DNA of 64,000 bases from an uncultured Pirellulaceae bacterium (GTDB lineage Bacteria; Planctomycetota; Planctomycetia; Pirellulales; Pirellulaceae), in NCBI GenBank assembly GCA_937944405.1, contig CALDYR010000002.1, positions 33,116-97,115 of the forward strand. The letters run 5' to 3'. The notes beneath the pieces were generated by a model. The model was not told the DNA's origin. It saw nothing but the letters and a program-made list of their open reading frames with translations, and made no database searches. The first letter of the stretch is position 1; each line of letters opens with the position of its first letter. Position numbers and translations under genes: made by a program. Shown here one piece after another: positions 7,499-16,964 of this stretch.

Positions 7499-10135
7499 AT
7501 GACAGACAATAACGAAATCAAACAACTCATCGTCGACCTTGTCTTGGCCGACAATTACCAACCCCTCAAACCGCGCGCAATCGCAAAGAAACTGAAGCTC
7601 CAAGAAGACGAACGGCAAGTCCGCCGCGCGATCAAACAATTGGTCAGAGCTAAAAACATTGCCTTCGCATCGAATCATCTGGTCGTGAAACCCACGACCA
7701 AGAAAAAGAAGAAACCTGGGTTGGCAGAAGTTCAACACGCCCAACCGCACCCCGATTCGAAATCCCGTTCTGATTCGGAATCGCGATCCGATCCACAAAC
7801 AAGGCGGACCTCAGCGGAAAATCCTACCCCTGAGGTACAGTCAAAACTGAGATCAAAAACCAAATCGAAATCTGCCAGCACCGCCGTTGGCCCCCCCAAC
7901 ACCAACACGAAACTCAAAGCACGAAAGACCAACGAAGTTATCGGCACCTTCCGAAAAGCGTCTGGCGGGTTCGGTTTTGTGACCCCCGAAGATTCTACCG
8001 CCACCGATCGATCCGAAGACATCTTCATTCCCAAAACCAAGACGCTCGACGCGGCCCATCTGGATACCGTGCTGGTGCGTGTCGCGCGTTCCCGCGCTGA
8101 TTCGGGTCGTGACAATCGAAAAAGAGTCGAACACAACCGCATCTCGGGACGCATTGTAAGAGTTCTTCAACGCAAAACCCATCAGTTCGTCGGCAGCTAC
8201 CACGTCAGCGGTGAAGACGGTTTCGTAATCGTCGATGGGGGGACGTTCGAATCTAGCATCATGGTCGGCGACGCGAGCGCAAAGAACTGCAAGATCGGCG
8301 ATAAGGTTGTTGTGGAAATGGTTCACTTCCCCACTTCCAATTCTGTCGGGGAAGGCGTCATCGTCGAAGTGCTGGGGGATCGCGGAACGCCGGGAGTCGA
8401 TACGCTGATGGTGATTCGTGAATTTGGATTGCCCGAGGACTTTCCTGAACCGGTACTCAGCGATGCCCGCAAACAAGCCGATTTGTTTGACGAAAAAGTC
8501 TCAAACGGCCGCACTGATTTTACGAACACCACCGTCGCCACCATCGATCCGAAAACGGCCCGTGATTTTGACGACGCGATATCTCTGGAAAGGATCGAAA
8601 ACGGCCATTGGAAGCTAGGCGTTCACATCGCCGACGTGTCTCACTTCGTACCCTATCGTTCGGATTTGGACAACGAGGCTTTCGCGCGCGGAACCAGCGT
8701 TTACCTGCCTGACCGCGTGATTCCGATGCTGCCGGAGATCATCTCCAACAATCTGGCCAGTCTTCAGCCAGACCGTGTGCGTTACACGATGACCGCCATC
8801 ATCGAATTCAATGAAGACGGTGTACCGATCGCAACCGACCTTCATCGCGGCGCGATCAAATCGGCTCACCGTTTCAACTACGAAGAGATCGACGACTATC
8901 TGGCCAACGATAAGCCTTGGAAGAAAAAACTGACGCCGGAAGTCTTCGCGCTCGTTCGCAACATGCACACCCTGGCGATGAAACTCCGGAAACGCCGGAT
9001 GGACAACGGCGCAATCAATCTGGTCCTGCCCGAAGTGGTGATCGACCTTGATGATGACGGCTGTGTCAGTGGAGCCCATACGACTGAAAACACTGAAAGT
9101 CACCAAGTAATCGAAGAGTTCATGCTGGCCGCTAATGAAGCCGTGGCCCAGTATTTGGTGGACCAAAAGCTGTATTTGATGCGACGTATCCATGAACCAC
9201 CCAGCGAAGCAAAACTTACGGAGCTGACTCAGTTCGTGCGACAACTGGGGATTGACTGCGACAGTTTGCAGGATCGCTTCGAACTCAAACGGGTAGTCGA
9301 AGAATCGGAGCATCTACCGCAAAGCTACGCCATTCATTTCGCGATCTTGCGGAGCATGCAAAAAGCCATCTACAGCCCTAAAGAAGCCGGGCACTTCGCC
9401 CTAGCCAGCGAAGCGTACTGCCATTTCACGTCCCCCATCCGTCGCTATCCGGATCTTGTCATTCACCGGATGGTGGGTGATCTGATCGACGGGAAACGGC
9501 CGCCGGCTGATTTTGACCGATTAACAGCCACCGGGAAACATTGTAGCGATTTGGAAAAACGTGCTGCTGATGCCGAACGTGAATTGAAAAAGTTAAAGCT
9601 GCTGAGTTTTATGGAGAAACGCGTCGGCGAAAAACTGACCGCGATCGTCACCGGGGTCGAAGCGTTTGGAATCTTTGCCCAAGGGGTCGAAATTCCCGCC
9701 GAAGGATTAGCGCCGGTTTCCAAACTACCGCCTGACAAATACCAGTTCGACCGAGCCTCGAAAACGCTCAACGGTTTTCGTTCGCAAAATCAATTTCGTT
9801 TAGGCGACCGAGTCGAAGTCGAAGTCGATTTAGTTGATCTGGATAAACGAATTATGGAATTCAAGTTGATTCGCACGCTCGATCAAGTCGCACCTCGACC
9901 AATGCCCAAGAAATCAACTGAGAAAGCGAAAACAAAACTGAAAGCGAAACTGAAATCGAAATCGAAATCGAAATCGAAAACCAAGAACAAAACAAAGTCC
10001 AAGTCGAAAGCAAAAGACAAACCGAAATTGAAGCCCAACCCGAAGCCCCTGAAGGAAAAAACGCAAGCCAAGAAGAAAGTTGCGAAGAAAAAAGCAACCA
10101 AAAAGAAAGAAAGTAAGAAGAAGCCCAAAGCATAA
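7499..10135 (+). CDS. rnr: Ribonuclease R
   Basis: A 3'-to-5' exoribonuclease that degrades structured RNA, including rRNA and mRNA fragments. The 878-residue protein has an N-terminal winged-helix (about 1-65), a charged linker, two cold-shock/OB domains (about 145-290), the RNB catalytic domain (about 345-670) with ARDFDDAISLE carrying the metal-binding Asp cluster and FTSPIRRYPDLVIHR near its end, an S1 domain (about 705-790) and a Lys-rich tail. The tail and the N-terminal linker are rich in K-S/K-T dipeptides; part is encoded by GAAATC hexamers. The ATG is 75 nt after the lgt relic. It faces the DUF218 gene convergently with only 40 bp between stops. Confidence 0.95.
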   Translation: MTDNNEIKQLIVDLVLADNYQPLKPRAIAKKLKLQEDERQVRRAIKQLVRAKNIAFASNHLVVKPTTKKKKKPGLAEVQHAQPHPDSKSRSDSESRSDPQTRRTSAENPTPEVQSKLRSKTKSKSASTAVGPPNTNTKLKARKTNEVIGTFRKASGGFGFVTPEDSTATDRSEDIFIPKTKTLDAAHLDTVLVRVARSRADSGRDNRKRVEHNRISGRIVRVLQRKTHQFVGSYHVSGEDGFVIVDGGTFESSIMVGDASAKNCKIGDKVVVEMVHFPTSNSVGEGVIVEVLGDRGTPGVDTLMVIREFGLPEDFPEPVLSDARKQADLFDEKVSNGRTDFTNTTVATIDPKTARDFDDAISLERIENGHWKLGVHIADVSHFVPYRSDLDNEAFARGTSVYLPDRVIPMLPEIISNNLASLQPDRVRYTMTAIIEFNEDGVPIATDLHRGAIKSAHRFNYEEIDDYLANDKPWKKKLTPEVFALVRNMHTLAMKLRKRRMDNGAINLVLPEVVIDLDDDGCVSGAHTTENTESHQVIEEFMLAANEAVAQYLVDQKLYLMRRIHEPPSEAKLTELTQFVRQLGIDCDSLQDRFELKRVVEESEHLPQSYAIHFAILRSMQKAIYSPKEAGHFALASEAYCHFTSPIRRYPDLVIHRMVGDLIDGKRPPADFDRLTATGKHCSDLEKRAADAERELKKLKLLSFMEKRVGEKLTAIVTGVEAFGIFAQGVEIPAEGLAPVSKLPPDKYQFDRASKTLNGFRSQNQFRLGDRVEVEVDLVDLDKRIMEFKLIRTLDQVAPRPMPKKSTEKAKTKLKAKLKSKSKSKSKTKNKTKSKSKAKDKPKLKPNPKPLKEKTQAKKKVAKKKATKKKESKKKPKA
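9952..9975 (+). repeat. GAAATC hexamer x4 inside rnr
   Basis: Four perfect tandem GAAATC units, flanked by near-matches, encode an Lys-Ser run in the basic tail of RNase R. It is a likely slippage site where tail length can vary without shifting the frame. Confidence 0.85.
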
Positions 10136-10175
10136 TTCGAGTTCACGTGCGGGTTGAGTGTCCCGAGCAGTTTGG

Positions 10176-11045
10176 TTATCGCCCCACGACCCTAGCGCAA
10201 TACTCACGCAGCACCAACGACGAACCTTGCAAATTCTCCGACGATGGGATCACCCAGTCCGCCGACACCGATGGGAAACGGGAAAGGAAATCAGCGGGAA
10301 TCGGAGTTGCTTGGATACCGGCGTTGTTCGCCAATCGCATCGCACGGCTCAAATGCCAGGCGCTGGTAAGGATGCCAATGCGTTTAAGGTCGGGGTGATT
10401 GGCCATCCATTTTTTTAACGCTTGCATCTCCTGCGCGGTGTTCTCACCACCAATGGTTTCAATGGACTGTTCGGCAATTCCGAAACTCCGCAAAATCGCT
10501 TGGGCTTCCTCGCCACCTTGGAGATCCTCGGGCGTCGATCGGTAGGTCTGCAGACCGGTGCAGACCAAGCGGTCGGTCTTTCCGGCAAATATAACTTTGG
10601 CTGCCATCGCGATTCGGTCACCCGAATTGGCCAGTTGTGGTTGGCCATTGAGGTTGGTCGTGGTTCCACCTCCCAAGACTACGACCGCGTCCAATTTCTC
10701 CAGCGCGTCGATTTCAAATCCAAAATAGGGATACTCTAAACTTTTGGCCAACTGGTTAGCGACCAAGCAATTGCCGAACCCTGAAATCAGCACCAAACAC
10801 AGCGCGCTGAGAATCGCTGCAGAACGTTGTTTTAAACGGATTGAAAGATAAAACCAAAGCAACAACGCCAACCACATCAACCCTACGGGCAGCACCAGCG
10901 CCGACAGGGATTTTTCCACAATCGTAATGCCATAGACAACATACGCGCTCCCTAAACCGATTGTCGCCACCGCCGCCGGAGGTAGCCACAGACCAACAAA
11001 ACTGCGCTGATCGGGAGTGTGAGTGGGCAATTCCGGTGTCGTCAT
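10176..11045 (-). CDS. DUF218 / YdcF-ElyC family membrane protein
   Basis: A 289-residue protein when begun at the ATG at 11045; a TTG at 11066 would add 7 residues. Two or three hydrophobic segments occupy about residues 20-100. The DUF218 domain follows: LDAVVVLGGGTT, then SGDRIAMAAKVIFAG, TGGENTAQEM-like ETIGGENTAQEM, and the closing ILTSAWHLSRAM. Relatives such as ElyC act in envelope biogenesis and SanA/YdcF in vancomycin tolerance or are uncharacterised, so a role in cell-envelope metabolism is only a guess. It is divergent from the methionine-salvage operon, 77 bp apart. Confidence 0.85.
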   Translation of the reverse strand: MTTPELPTHTPDQRSFVGLWLPPAAVATIGLGSAYVVYGITIVEKSLSALVLPVGLMWLALLLWFYLSIRLKQRSAAILSALCLVLISGFGNCLVANQLAKSLEYPYFGFEIDALEKLDAVVVLGGGTTTNLNGQPQLANSGDRIAMAAKVIFAGKTDRLVCTGLQTYRSTPEDLQGGEEAQAILRSFGIAEQSIETIGGENTAQEMQALKKWMANHPDLKRIGILTSAWHLSRAMRLANNAGIQATPIPADFLSRFPSVSADWVIPSSENLQGSSLVLREYCARVVGR

Positions 11046-11122
11046 CAGACAGTACTCTGGAAACAAGTTTCGGTGGCATTTAGACTAACGTTTTTAATCG
11101 TCACGATAGGGAACTCAATTCT

Positions 11123-11860
11123 ATGGTTTCAAGCGCAACCGATCCAGTTTGCCAAACGTCAGTTGAGACGCCGATTGAACCAGCCCATCCACTGGCAGGC
11201 TATCAAGATCAAATTGACCAATTACGATCCTGCGGCCGGTTGTTCCATCAGCGCCGTTGGAGCGTCGGCACCAGCAGCAACTACAGCGTGGTCACCCAGA
11301 CCGATCCGGTGAACCTTGTCGTGACCGCCAGCGGCAAAGACAAAGGCCGTTTAACGCGGTTAGACTTCGTGCATTTGGGCCCCGACGGCAATCCCATCAA
11401 ACCGGGCCAACCAAAATCGTCGGCCGAAACGATGCTGCATGTGGTGCTGGCCCGACATCGCCGTTGGAATGATTTATCCAACCCCGATGGCCCGAAACTA
11501 CCGTCAGGATGCATCCTGCACACCCACAGTATCTGGGGCACGCTTTTGTCTGATCATTTCTTCGCCGACCGCGGGATCGCGTTTTCAGGTTATGAGATGT
11601 TAAAGGGGTTGGAGGGCATTACCACACACCTGGCGACCCATTGGTTGCCGATCTTTGAGAATACGCAAGACATACCGGTGCTGGCTGACGAAGTGGCGGA
11701 AGTGTTAAAAAACAATCCGGAGAAGATGACCCATGGCTTTTTGATCCGTAACCACGGTTTGTACACGTGGGGACGGGACGTGTTTGCGGCCCGACGGCAT
11801 ATCGAAATCTACGAGTTCCTGTTCGAGCTGACCTGGCGAAAATTGATGGCGCAGAACTAG
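11123..11860 (+). CDS. mtnB: Methylthioribulose-1-phosphate dehydratase
   Basis: Converts 5-methylthioribulose 1-phosphate to diketomethylthiopentyl phosphate in the methionine salvage pathway. The 245-residue protein is a class II aldolase/adducin-type enzyme: RLFHQRRWSVGTSSNYSV at the N-terminus with the substrate loop, the Zn ligands in ILHTHSIWGTLLS (HxH), and HGFLIRNHGLYTWGRD with the third His near residue 213. It is first of three genes on the plus strand with mtnD and mtnC, in pathway-related order. The ATG at 11123 is preceded by ATAGGGAAC. No SAM or other riboswitch was recognised in the short upstream gap. Confidence 0.93.
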   Translation: MVSSATDPVCQTSVETPIEPAHPLAGYQDQIDQLRSCGRLFHQRRWSVGTSSNYSVVTQTDPVNLVVTASGKDKGRLTRLDFVHLGPDGNPIKPGQPKSSAETMLHVVLARHRRWNDLSNPDGPKLPSGCILHTHSIWGTLLSDHFFADRGIAFSGYEMLKGLEGITTHLATHWLPIFENTQDIPVLADEVAEVLKNNPEKMTHGFLIRNHGLYTWGRDVFAARRHIEIYEFLFELTWRKLMAQN

Positions 11861-11925
11861 CCAAGGTTTAGAATCGCGTTAAAATCGAGCATACGCTCAA
11901 TTATGACTTTAACGTGAGAAGTAAC

Positions 11926-12522
11926 ATGGCCCGAGTTTTCATTCCCGACGAAAATCGAAACATCCAACAGGCCAACGAGATTTCTGAATTCTTGGCCCCC
12001 CACGGAATCATTTATGAACAGTGGGATGTGGAAGGCCGCATCGGCCCCGAGGCTACCAACGAAGAAATTCTGGAAGCCTATTCGCCAGAAATTGAACGGC
12101 TCAAGTCCGCTCATGGGTTTGTTACCGCCGATGTAATCAATGTCACCCCAGACACACCGGGGTTGGATGACATGCTGCAAAAATTTGACAAAGAACACCT
12201 GCACACCGAGGACGAAGTCCGTTTCACGGTCAAAGGCAGTGGCGTTTTCCACATCAACCCGCAAACCTCCCCCGTGTTTTCGATCACCGTAGAATCCGGC
12301 GATCTAATAAGTGTGCCAAACGGCACCTACCACTGGTTCAATCTATGCAGCGACAAAACGATTCGTTGCATACGATTGTTCGAAGACAAAACGGGTTGGA
12401 CACCGCACTACATTGAAGATGCCGTACACGAAAACTACGCTCCTTTGTGCATGGGGCCGTCCTATCTGGAAAACAGCCCCCCTAACGGCGACGGCAATTT
12501 CAAATCTGTGCTGGATCAATAA
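11926..12522 (+). CDS. mtnD: Acireductone dioxygenase
   Basis: Oxidises acireductone to 2-keto-4-methylthiobutyrate plus formate (iron form), or to CO-releasing products (nickel form). The 198-residue cupin has the metal motif HLHTEDEVRF (H-x-H-x4-E) near residue 90 and the distal His in GTYHWFNL. The ATG at 11926 preceded by GTGAGAAG is preferred over the GTG at 11914, four codons upstream. It sits 65 nt after mtnB and 9 nt before mtnC, so it is surely co-transcribed. Confidence 0.95.
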   Translation: MARVFIPDENRNIQQANEISEFLAPHGIIYEQWDVEGRIGPEATNEEILEAYSPEIERLKSAHGFVTADVINVTPDTPGLDDMLQKFDKEHLHTEDEVRFTVKGSGVFHINPQTSPVFSITVESGDLISVPNGTYHWFNLCSDKTIRCIRLFEDKTGWTPHYIEDAVHENYAPLCMGPSYLENSPPNGDGNFKSVLDQ

Positions 12523-12531
12523 CGGAGCCTC

Positions 12532-13290
12532 ATGAGCCATTCCCCCTCACGCGGAGCGCACGTTCGCGGAATCCTTTTGGATATCGAAGGCACGACGTCG
12601 TCAATCGATTTTGTCTACGAGGTCATGTTCCCTTACGCTCGGAGCAACTTCTCCAGTTTCTTAGAGGATCATTTTGAATCCGAATCCGTCCAGTCGACAT
12701 TACCGTTGTTGGCCGCGGATTTGGGGTTTGATTCGCCGCAAGCGCTGTACGCTGATTGTTGCGAACAGGGAAAAAGCGTATCGCCCCCCGTGGCAGTGCA
12801 TCAGGCTTTGATGGGGTTGATGGATGACGACGTCAAATCAACGGGGCTGAAAAAGCTTCAAGGTTTGGTGTGGGAGTCCGGTTTTCGCAACGGTGAAATG
12901 GTGGCTCATTTATACCCCGACGTCGCGCCGGCGATTGCGGCTTGGAGGGCTGAAGGGTTGGATCTGCGGATTTATTCATCTGGCAGCATCTACGCGCAAA
13001 AGCTGTTCTTCGGTCATAGCGTGGCTGGTAATTTGCTACCCCAATTTAGCGGTCACTACGACACAACCATCGGGCACAAACAAGATCCAAACAGTTACCA
13101 GAAAATTGCAGATGACTGGATGCCCGCCGAATCGGTTCTCTTTATCAGCGACGTTGCCCAAGAGATTGACGCCGCAGCGGACGCTGGAATGAAGGTATTA
13201 TTAAGTGACCGCCCGGGAAACAAACCCGTGGACAATTCTGAAAACTATATCGTGATCAAGTCATTCAAAGAAGTTAGTAATTTTCTGTAA
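12532..13290 (+). CDS. mtnC: Enolase-phosphatase E1
   Basis: A HAD-superfamily bifunctional enzyme that enolises and dephosphorylates 2,3-diketo-5-methylthiopentyl-1-phosphate to acireductone, the substrate of mtnD. The 252-residue protein has GILLDIEGTTSSIDFVYEV (HAD motif I, with nucleophile Asp), LRIYSSGSIYAQKL (motif II Ser), GHKQDPNSY (motif III Lys) and LFISDVAQEIDAA (motif IV Asp). CGGAGC upstream is a good ribosome site. It ends the operon. mtnA and mtnP are not in this window. Confidence 0.95.
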   Translation: MSHSPSRGAHVRGILLDIEGTTSSIDFVYEVMFPYARSNFSSFLEDHFESESVQSTLPLLAADLGFDSPQALYADCCEQGKSVSPPVAVHQALMGLMDDDVKSTGLKKLQGLVWESGFRNGEMVAHLYPDVAPAIAAWRAEGLDLRIYSSGSIYAQKLFFGHSVAGNLLPQFSGHYDTTIGHKQDPNSYQKIADDWMPAESVLFISDVAQEIDAAADAGMKVLLSDRPGNKPVDNSENYIVIKSFKEVSNFL

Positions 13291-13493
13291 GAGCGCTTGA
13301 ACTGTTTTGACGTCGGTTGCGTAACCCTTGTCGCGTAGGCGCGATTCGTTGACGATTCTTATTCGCCGTTTGAGCCGATTACCGACGGGCCCTTGCGTTT
13401 GCTTTCACGCAATGACTCCACGACGGAGCCAATTCATCCCGATGCGCGGATGCCGATGGACAGGCAATTCTGCTTGTCATTTAAGGTTCCGCC

Positions 13494-14525
13494 ATGCTGC
13501 TGATCTTTAGAAGTGTTGCCGTTTACAACATCGCGATTTGCTTGTTCCTGTTGCCAATAATTGAAAACCCTGTTCATGCTGGTGGACCGGTGGTAACCTT
13601 CGACGTGCCTGCAATGTTGCCGGTGCGTGAATTGATTCCCGTCGGCGTTCCACCAGTTACCCACTGGAAAATTATCGAAGTCGTTCTTCCGGTGACCGCT
13701 GATATTCGCGCCGGCGATCGGGAAAATCTCTCCGAATTTCGTTTCGAGGTTTCATGGAACGCTCATTCGTTTCCCGTTGCCGACTATGGTCCAAAGTCGC
13801 AAACCGTCAGCCACATCGATGGGAGCATCAACGTGGACACCTCGGAAGAATCCAGCGCCGGCATCGGGCTAAACGGCCGTAGTGCTCAACTTGAAATCGC
13901 CAGTCTAACGGGTGACGTGGATCTATTAAAACGTTCGACCGCCCGAAAAACGTACCAAGAGATTCCTCAGCATCGCCCGGTGATCGCCAGCGGCACCATC
14001 AATCGTGGCACTGGAACCTTTTTTCGATTCCACCAATCGCGCACCGAAACTTTAGAGGGCGGGCGCGAGATCGTCGTCGCGTTTCGCGTCAGCAGGGAAT
14101 GGCAGGGCGGTGTCCTGAAAGTAGCGTGTCGCGCATTAGGACAGCGCAAGATTTTGGGCACCTTCCCCGATAAGATCGACGTCAGTAAATCATTTGTGAT
14201 GCCGATATATTTAGAAGGCGATGTCAACGCGCAACAACGGGCAAAAAGTTTCGTCGTCGCCGCACAAGAGTTGCGCCGGCATTGGCATCATCGAACCCAA
14301 TCTCAGTCCAACACAGAAACCGACAAACGCTTCGCGGGATTCGATGTCTTTGCACCAATCTTTCACAAGAACGATTGGATTGCCCAACAATGGGTCCACC
14401 ATTTGATTCAATCAGGTGACGCGCACCTTACTGAGGTTCTCAAAAAACAACTTCCCGAAACGACCGTGCGTGTGGCAGATGAATTTATCGCGGCGAGAAA
14501 AAGTTTGCTGAAATTGAGCCGGTGA
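13494..14525 (+). CDS. Secreted protein of unknown function
   Basis: A 343-residue protein with a signal peptide (AVYNIAICLFLLPI, cleaved near residue 29 after VHA). The mature part begins GGPVVTF and is mainly predicted beta, with an Ig-like feel in the first 200 residues (FRFEVSWNAHSFPVADYGP; IVVAFRVSREWQGGVLKVAC), then a helical C-terminus ending in Lys/Arg. I do not recognise the family. The ATG follows AAGGTTCC. It is 203 bp after mtnC and may have its own promoter. It is probably a periplasmic or surface protein limited to planctomycetes, which is inference. Confidence 0.7.
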   Translation: MLLIFRSVAVYNIAICLFLLPIIENPVHAGGPVVTFDVPAMLPVRELIPVGVPPVTHWKIIEVVLPVTADIRAGDRENLSEFRFEVSWNAHSFPVADYGPKSQTVSHIDGSINVDTSEESSAGIGLNGRSAQLEIASLTGDVDLLKRSTARKTYQEIPQHRPVIASGTINRGTGTFFRFHQSRTETLEGGREIVVAFRVSREWQGGVLKVACRALGQRKILGTFPDKIDVSKSFVMPIYLEGDVNAQQRAKSFVVAAQELRRHWHHRTQSQSNTETDKRFAGFDVFAPIFHKNDWIAQQWVHHLIQSGDAHLTEVLKKQLPETTVRVADEFIAARKSLLKLSR

Positions 14526-14747
14526 CGGCGCCGGGAAGCCCCCAAGGGCAGAGGAACAAGTTGAAGGCGAGAAACAGGAAAGGAAAACTGCCGACCGCGC
14601 ACGAGGCGAAAAATGAGTGGCCATAGAATTCTGATTTTAGCGCCGCTGGATTGACCGGAACTCAGACCAGTCGCGCGAAAACCGAAGCCGCGCGATCTCT
14701 ACTATCCCGATGGATTTTCGTTTTATACTGACATCCTCAAGGGCGAA

Positions 14748-15047
14748 TCAGTTGTCGCTAAAATCTAGCGCTGCTCCAGTTTCTACGCCCAACAAATTCC
14801 TCCCGTATTGCTCCCGGCAGCTATCGCAGAGGTCGAAGCTACGTTTTTCATAGGCCTGGTGGCTGATTTCTTCCTGTTCATCAGAATCAAGTTCATCAAG
14901 TACTTCGGTGAGATGTTCAAGATGTTCATTTTCGACGATCGTTTCATCGGTTCCGAAAGCAGCCTGAACTTCGATCGAAACGACAAACCGAATTTCATTT
15001 GTCGCGTCGATCGTTTTTTTGCATCGGTCGCAAGTGAAAGTGATCAT
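14748..15047 (-). CDS. Small zinc-ribbon-like protein
   Basis: A 99-residue protein with CDRCKK at residues 6-11 and CDSCREQYGR near residue 74. These two CxxC knuckles flank an acidic helix (HLEHLTEVLDELDSDEQEE), so it probably binds one Zn(II). Small treble-clef or rubredoxin-like proteins of this form are common in planctomycetes, but no function is known to me. It lies alone between a 220-bp gap and the halogenase-like gene on the same strand. Confidence 0.65.
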   Translation of the reverse strand: MITFTCDRCKKTIDATNEIRFVVSIEVQAAFGTDETIVENEHLEHLTEVLDELDSDEQEEISHQAYEKRSFDLCDSCREQYGRNLLGVETGAALDFSDN

Positions 15048-15342
15048 GCATCCATCCCAAAAGGCAACTCCGGAAAATCCATTACGTCATCCTAACGCCG
15101 CAGCGGTGGCCCATGCAAGAAAATTCTCAGCCGGCCATCACCGATTTTCGTTTTGCGTCCTGCGTGAACTAGCCATTGAAATCCATTATTTATGCGGAAT
15201 TTCCATAGGTGTTTCCCTCGACAGGCAAGAAGAAAGGGGAAAATCCTTCGCTCACACAGACCGTCCGAAAACTCCATGGGAACATGTTCGGGCGCCACAG
15301 CCATAACTCGCAGGCAGACATGATTTTCGGAATGACCAAGCG

Positions 15343-16596
15343 TCAATTGGCCGTTTCGAGTTCACCCGCTTTCGCTTTTTCAATCCACGGGTCCATGTCC
15401 TCAAAAATTTTCCCGGGCGCACCTTCGTAGACTCGGCCGATCAACAAATCAGTCAGGTTGCCGACGTGATCTGGATGCGCTTTGATGAAGTCTGCGATGC
15501 TGAATTCTTTGGTGTAGTAGGCGCGAACCAATTTTCGAATCAAGGTGACTCCGCTTTCGAATTCGCGTTCCCACTTTCCTAACTGTTTTGCAGAAACATC
15601 GTTCTTACTCAGTCCCTCGGCAACCGCTTCACCGGCCATCACCCCCGATTTCAGCGCCAAAAACACTCCCGATGAGTAGATCGGGTCGATGAACCCTCCC
15701 GCATCGCCAACCAATACCCATCCGTCCCCAGCCTTGGTCGTTGTGCGATAGGAAAATTCTTTGGCGATCTGCAAGCGTCCCACTTGCGTCGCATCGGCCA
15801 ACCGTCTTTGGATGCCTTTACAATTTTTAATCTCCGCTTCGTAGGTACTCTGCGGCGAACCGCCACGTTTCAACAGGAATTCGTTGTCGCCGACCAAACC
15901 GACGCTGACCGTACCGTCATACAACGGAATGTACCAGAACCAAGCGTCCTTAGATTCGGTTTGCAAGATGCAGGTAACTTCTGGGTTACCGCCGCCGGCC
16001 CGTTTGGCGCCTTGGTGGTATCCCCAGATCGCGGCTTTCTTCAGATCGGGATACACTTCCTTGATGCCTAACCGATTCGCGATCATCGCCGATTGGCCTG
16101 AGGCGTCGATAATGACCTTCCCCATGATGTCTTGAGTTTTACCTTCGGCGGTCTGAATTTCGACCTTATGCTGGCCTTTTTTGCGGATATCGATGTCTAA
16201 GACGCGCGTTTGATCGATACACGTGGCGCCTCGGTTGTAAGCAGTGTCATATAGTAATTTGTCAAACTGATCACGCTTCACATGCCAGCTTTCTTTACTG
16301 GGGCGATCCTCATGATCGGCGAAAATGAAGGGCTTGGATTCTTTGTCGGTGCTGCTGACGAATTGAACACCATGTTTGCGAGTGAACCCAACACGATCCA
16401 TTTCATGAACGATCCCCAAACGTTCTAAGATCCAATAGGCCTCTGGCATTAGCGATTCGCCGACGTGTTCGCGCGGGACGGCATCGCGTTCGATTAGTAA
16501 AACCGAATGACCCTGTTCAGCCACGATGGCGGCCGCCGTGGAACCGCCGGGTCCGCCTCCGATAACAATACAGTCATAACTACGATTGGCGATCAT
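15343..16596 (-). CDS. FAD-dependent halogenase-like oxidoreductase
   Basis: A 417-residue flavoprotein when begun at the ATG at 16596; a TTG at 16617 would add 7 residues. It has the N-terminal Rossmann motif CIVIGGGPGGSTAAA, the LLIERD end, GESLMPEAYWILERLG, and the C-terminal FAD motif VGDAGGFIDPIYSSGVFLAL. Residues WFWYIP near 210 match the WxWxIP motif of flavin-dependent halogenases, which is thought to suppress monooxygenase activity. Relatives also include geranylgeranyl-reductase-like enzymes. Substrate and true halogenation are unknown: no biosynthetic cluster and no flavin reductase gene are nearby. Confidence 0.8.
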   Translation of the reverse strand: MIANRSYDCIVIGGGPGGSTAAAIVAEQGHSVLLIERDAVPREHVGESLMPEAYWILERLGIVHEMDRVGFTRKHGVQFVSSTDKESKPFIFADHEDRPSKESWHVKRDQFDKLLYDTAYNRGATCIDQTRVLDIDIRKKGQHKVEIQTAEGKTQDIMGKVIIDASGQSAMIANRLGIKEVYPDLKKAAIWGYHQGAKRAGGGNPEVTCILQTESKDAWFWYIPLYDGTVSVGLVGDNEFLLKRGGSPQSTYEAEIKNCKGIQRRLADATQVGRLQIAKEFSYRTTTKAGDGWVLVGDAGGFIDPIYSSGVFLALKSGVMAGEAVAEGLSKNDVSAKQLGKWEREFESGVTLIRKLVRAYYTKEFSIADFIKAHPDHVGNLTDLLIGRVYEGAPGKIFEDMDPWIEKAKAGELETAN

Positions 16597-16964
16597 GGAA
16601 GCGTCCTTGGCAGTCAAGCCGATAGGGTAGATAAATTATGGTGCCGAATAAAAACGGGCAGATTCACATAGTGCCGCGGGGCCGGTACCGACAGGAGAAC
16701 CGGGAACGGTCATCCACCGATAACAAAAAGGCGGACGCCACCGGTAGTATTTCCCTGCATTTTAACGCAAAAGGTAGCAAAACGGACTGCTGATTTTCAA
16801 ACGCAGTTCAATATGTCGCAGAAAGAGCGACAACTTTGAAGGTCGCTGGCGTTAACCGCGATTTTTGCCAAAATGAATCCTCGCGGTTCTGCAATCTCTG
16901 AATCGTTTCGCTTTCAGATTTGCATCAGCGGCCAGTTCGTTCATCTAACCCAATCGATTTAAAA
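16597..16964. other. Divergent intergenic region
   Basis: About 370 bp between the halogenase-like gene and the M28 peptidase. A small stem TGTCGC / GCGACA lies near 16814. Both promoters must be here; no operator could be picked out. Confidence 0.4.

Noticed and set aside
8615..9313. 232-codon frame antisense to rnr
   Set aside because: Shadow of the RNB domain, which is certain on the plus strand.
11046..11122. SAM or other riboswitch upstream of mtnB
   Set aside because: Only 77 bp is available and no conserved riboswitch helices were seen.
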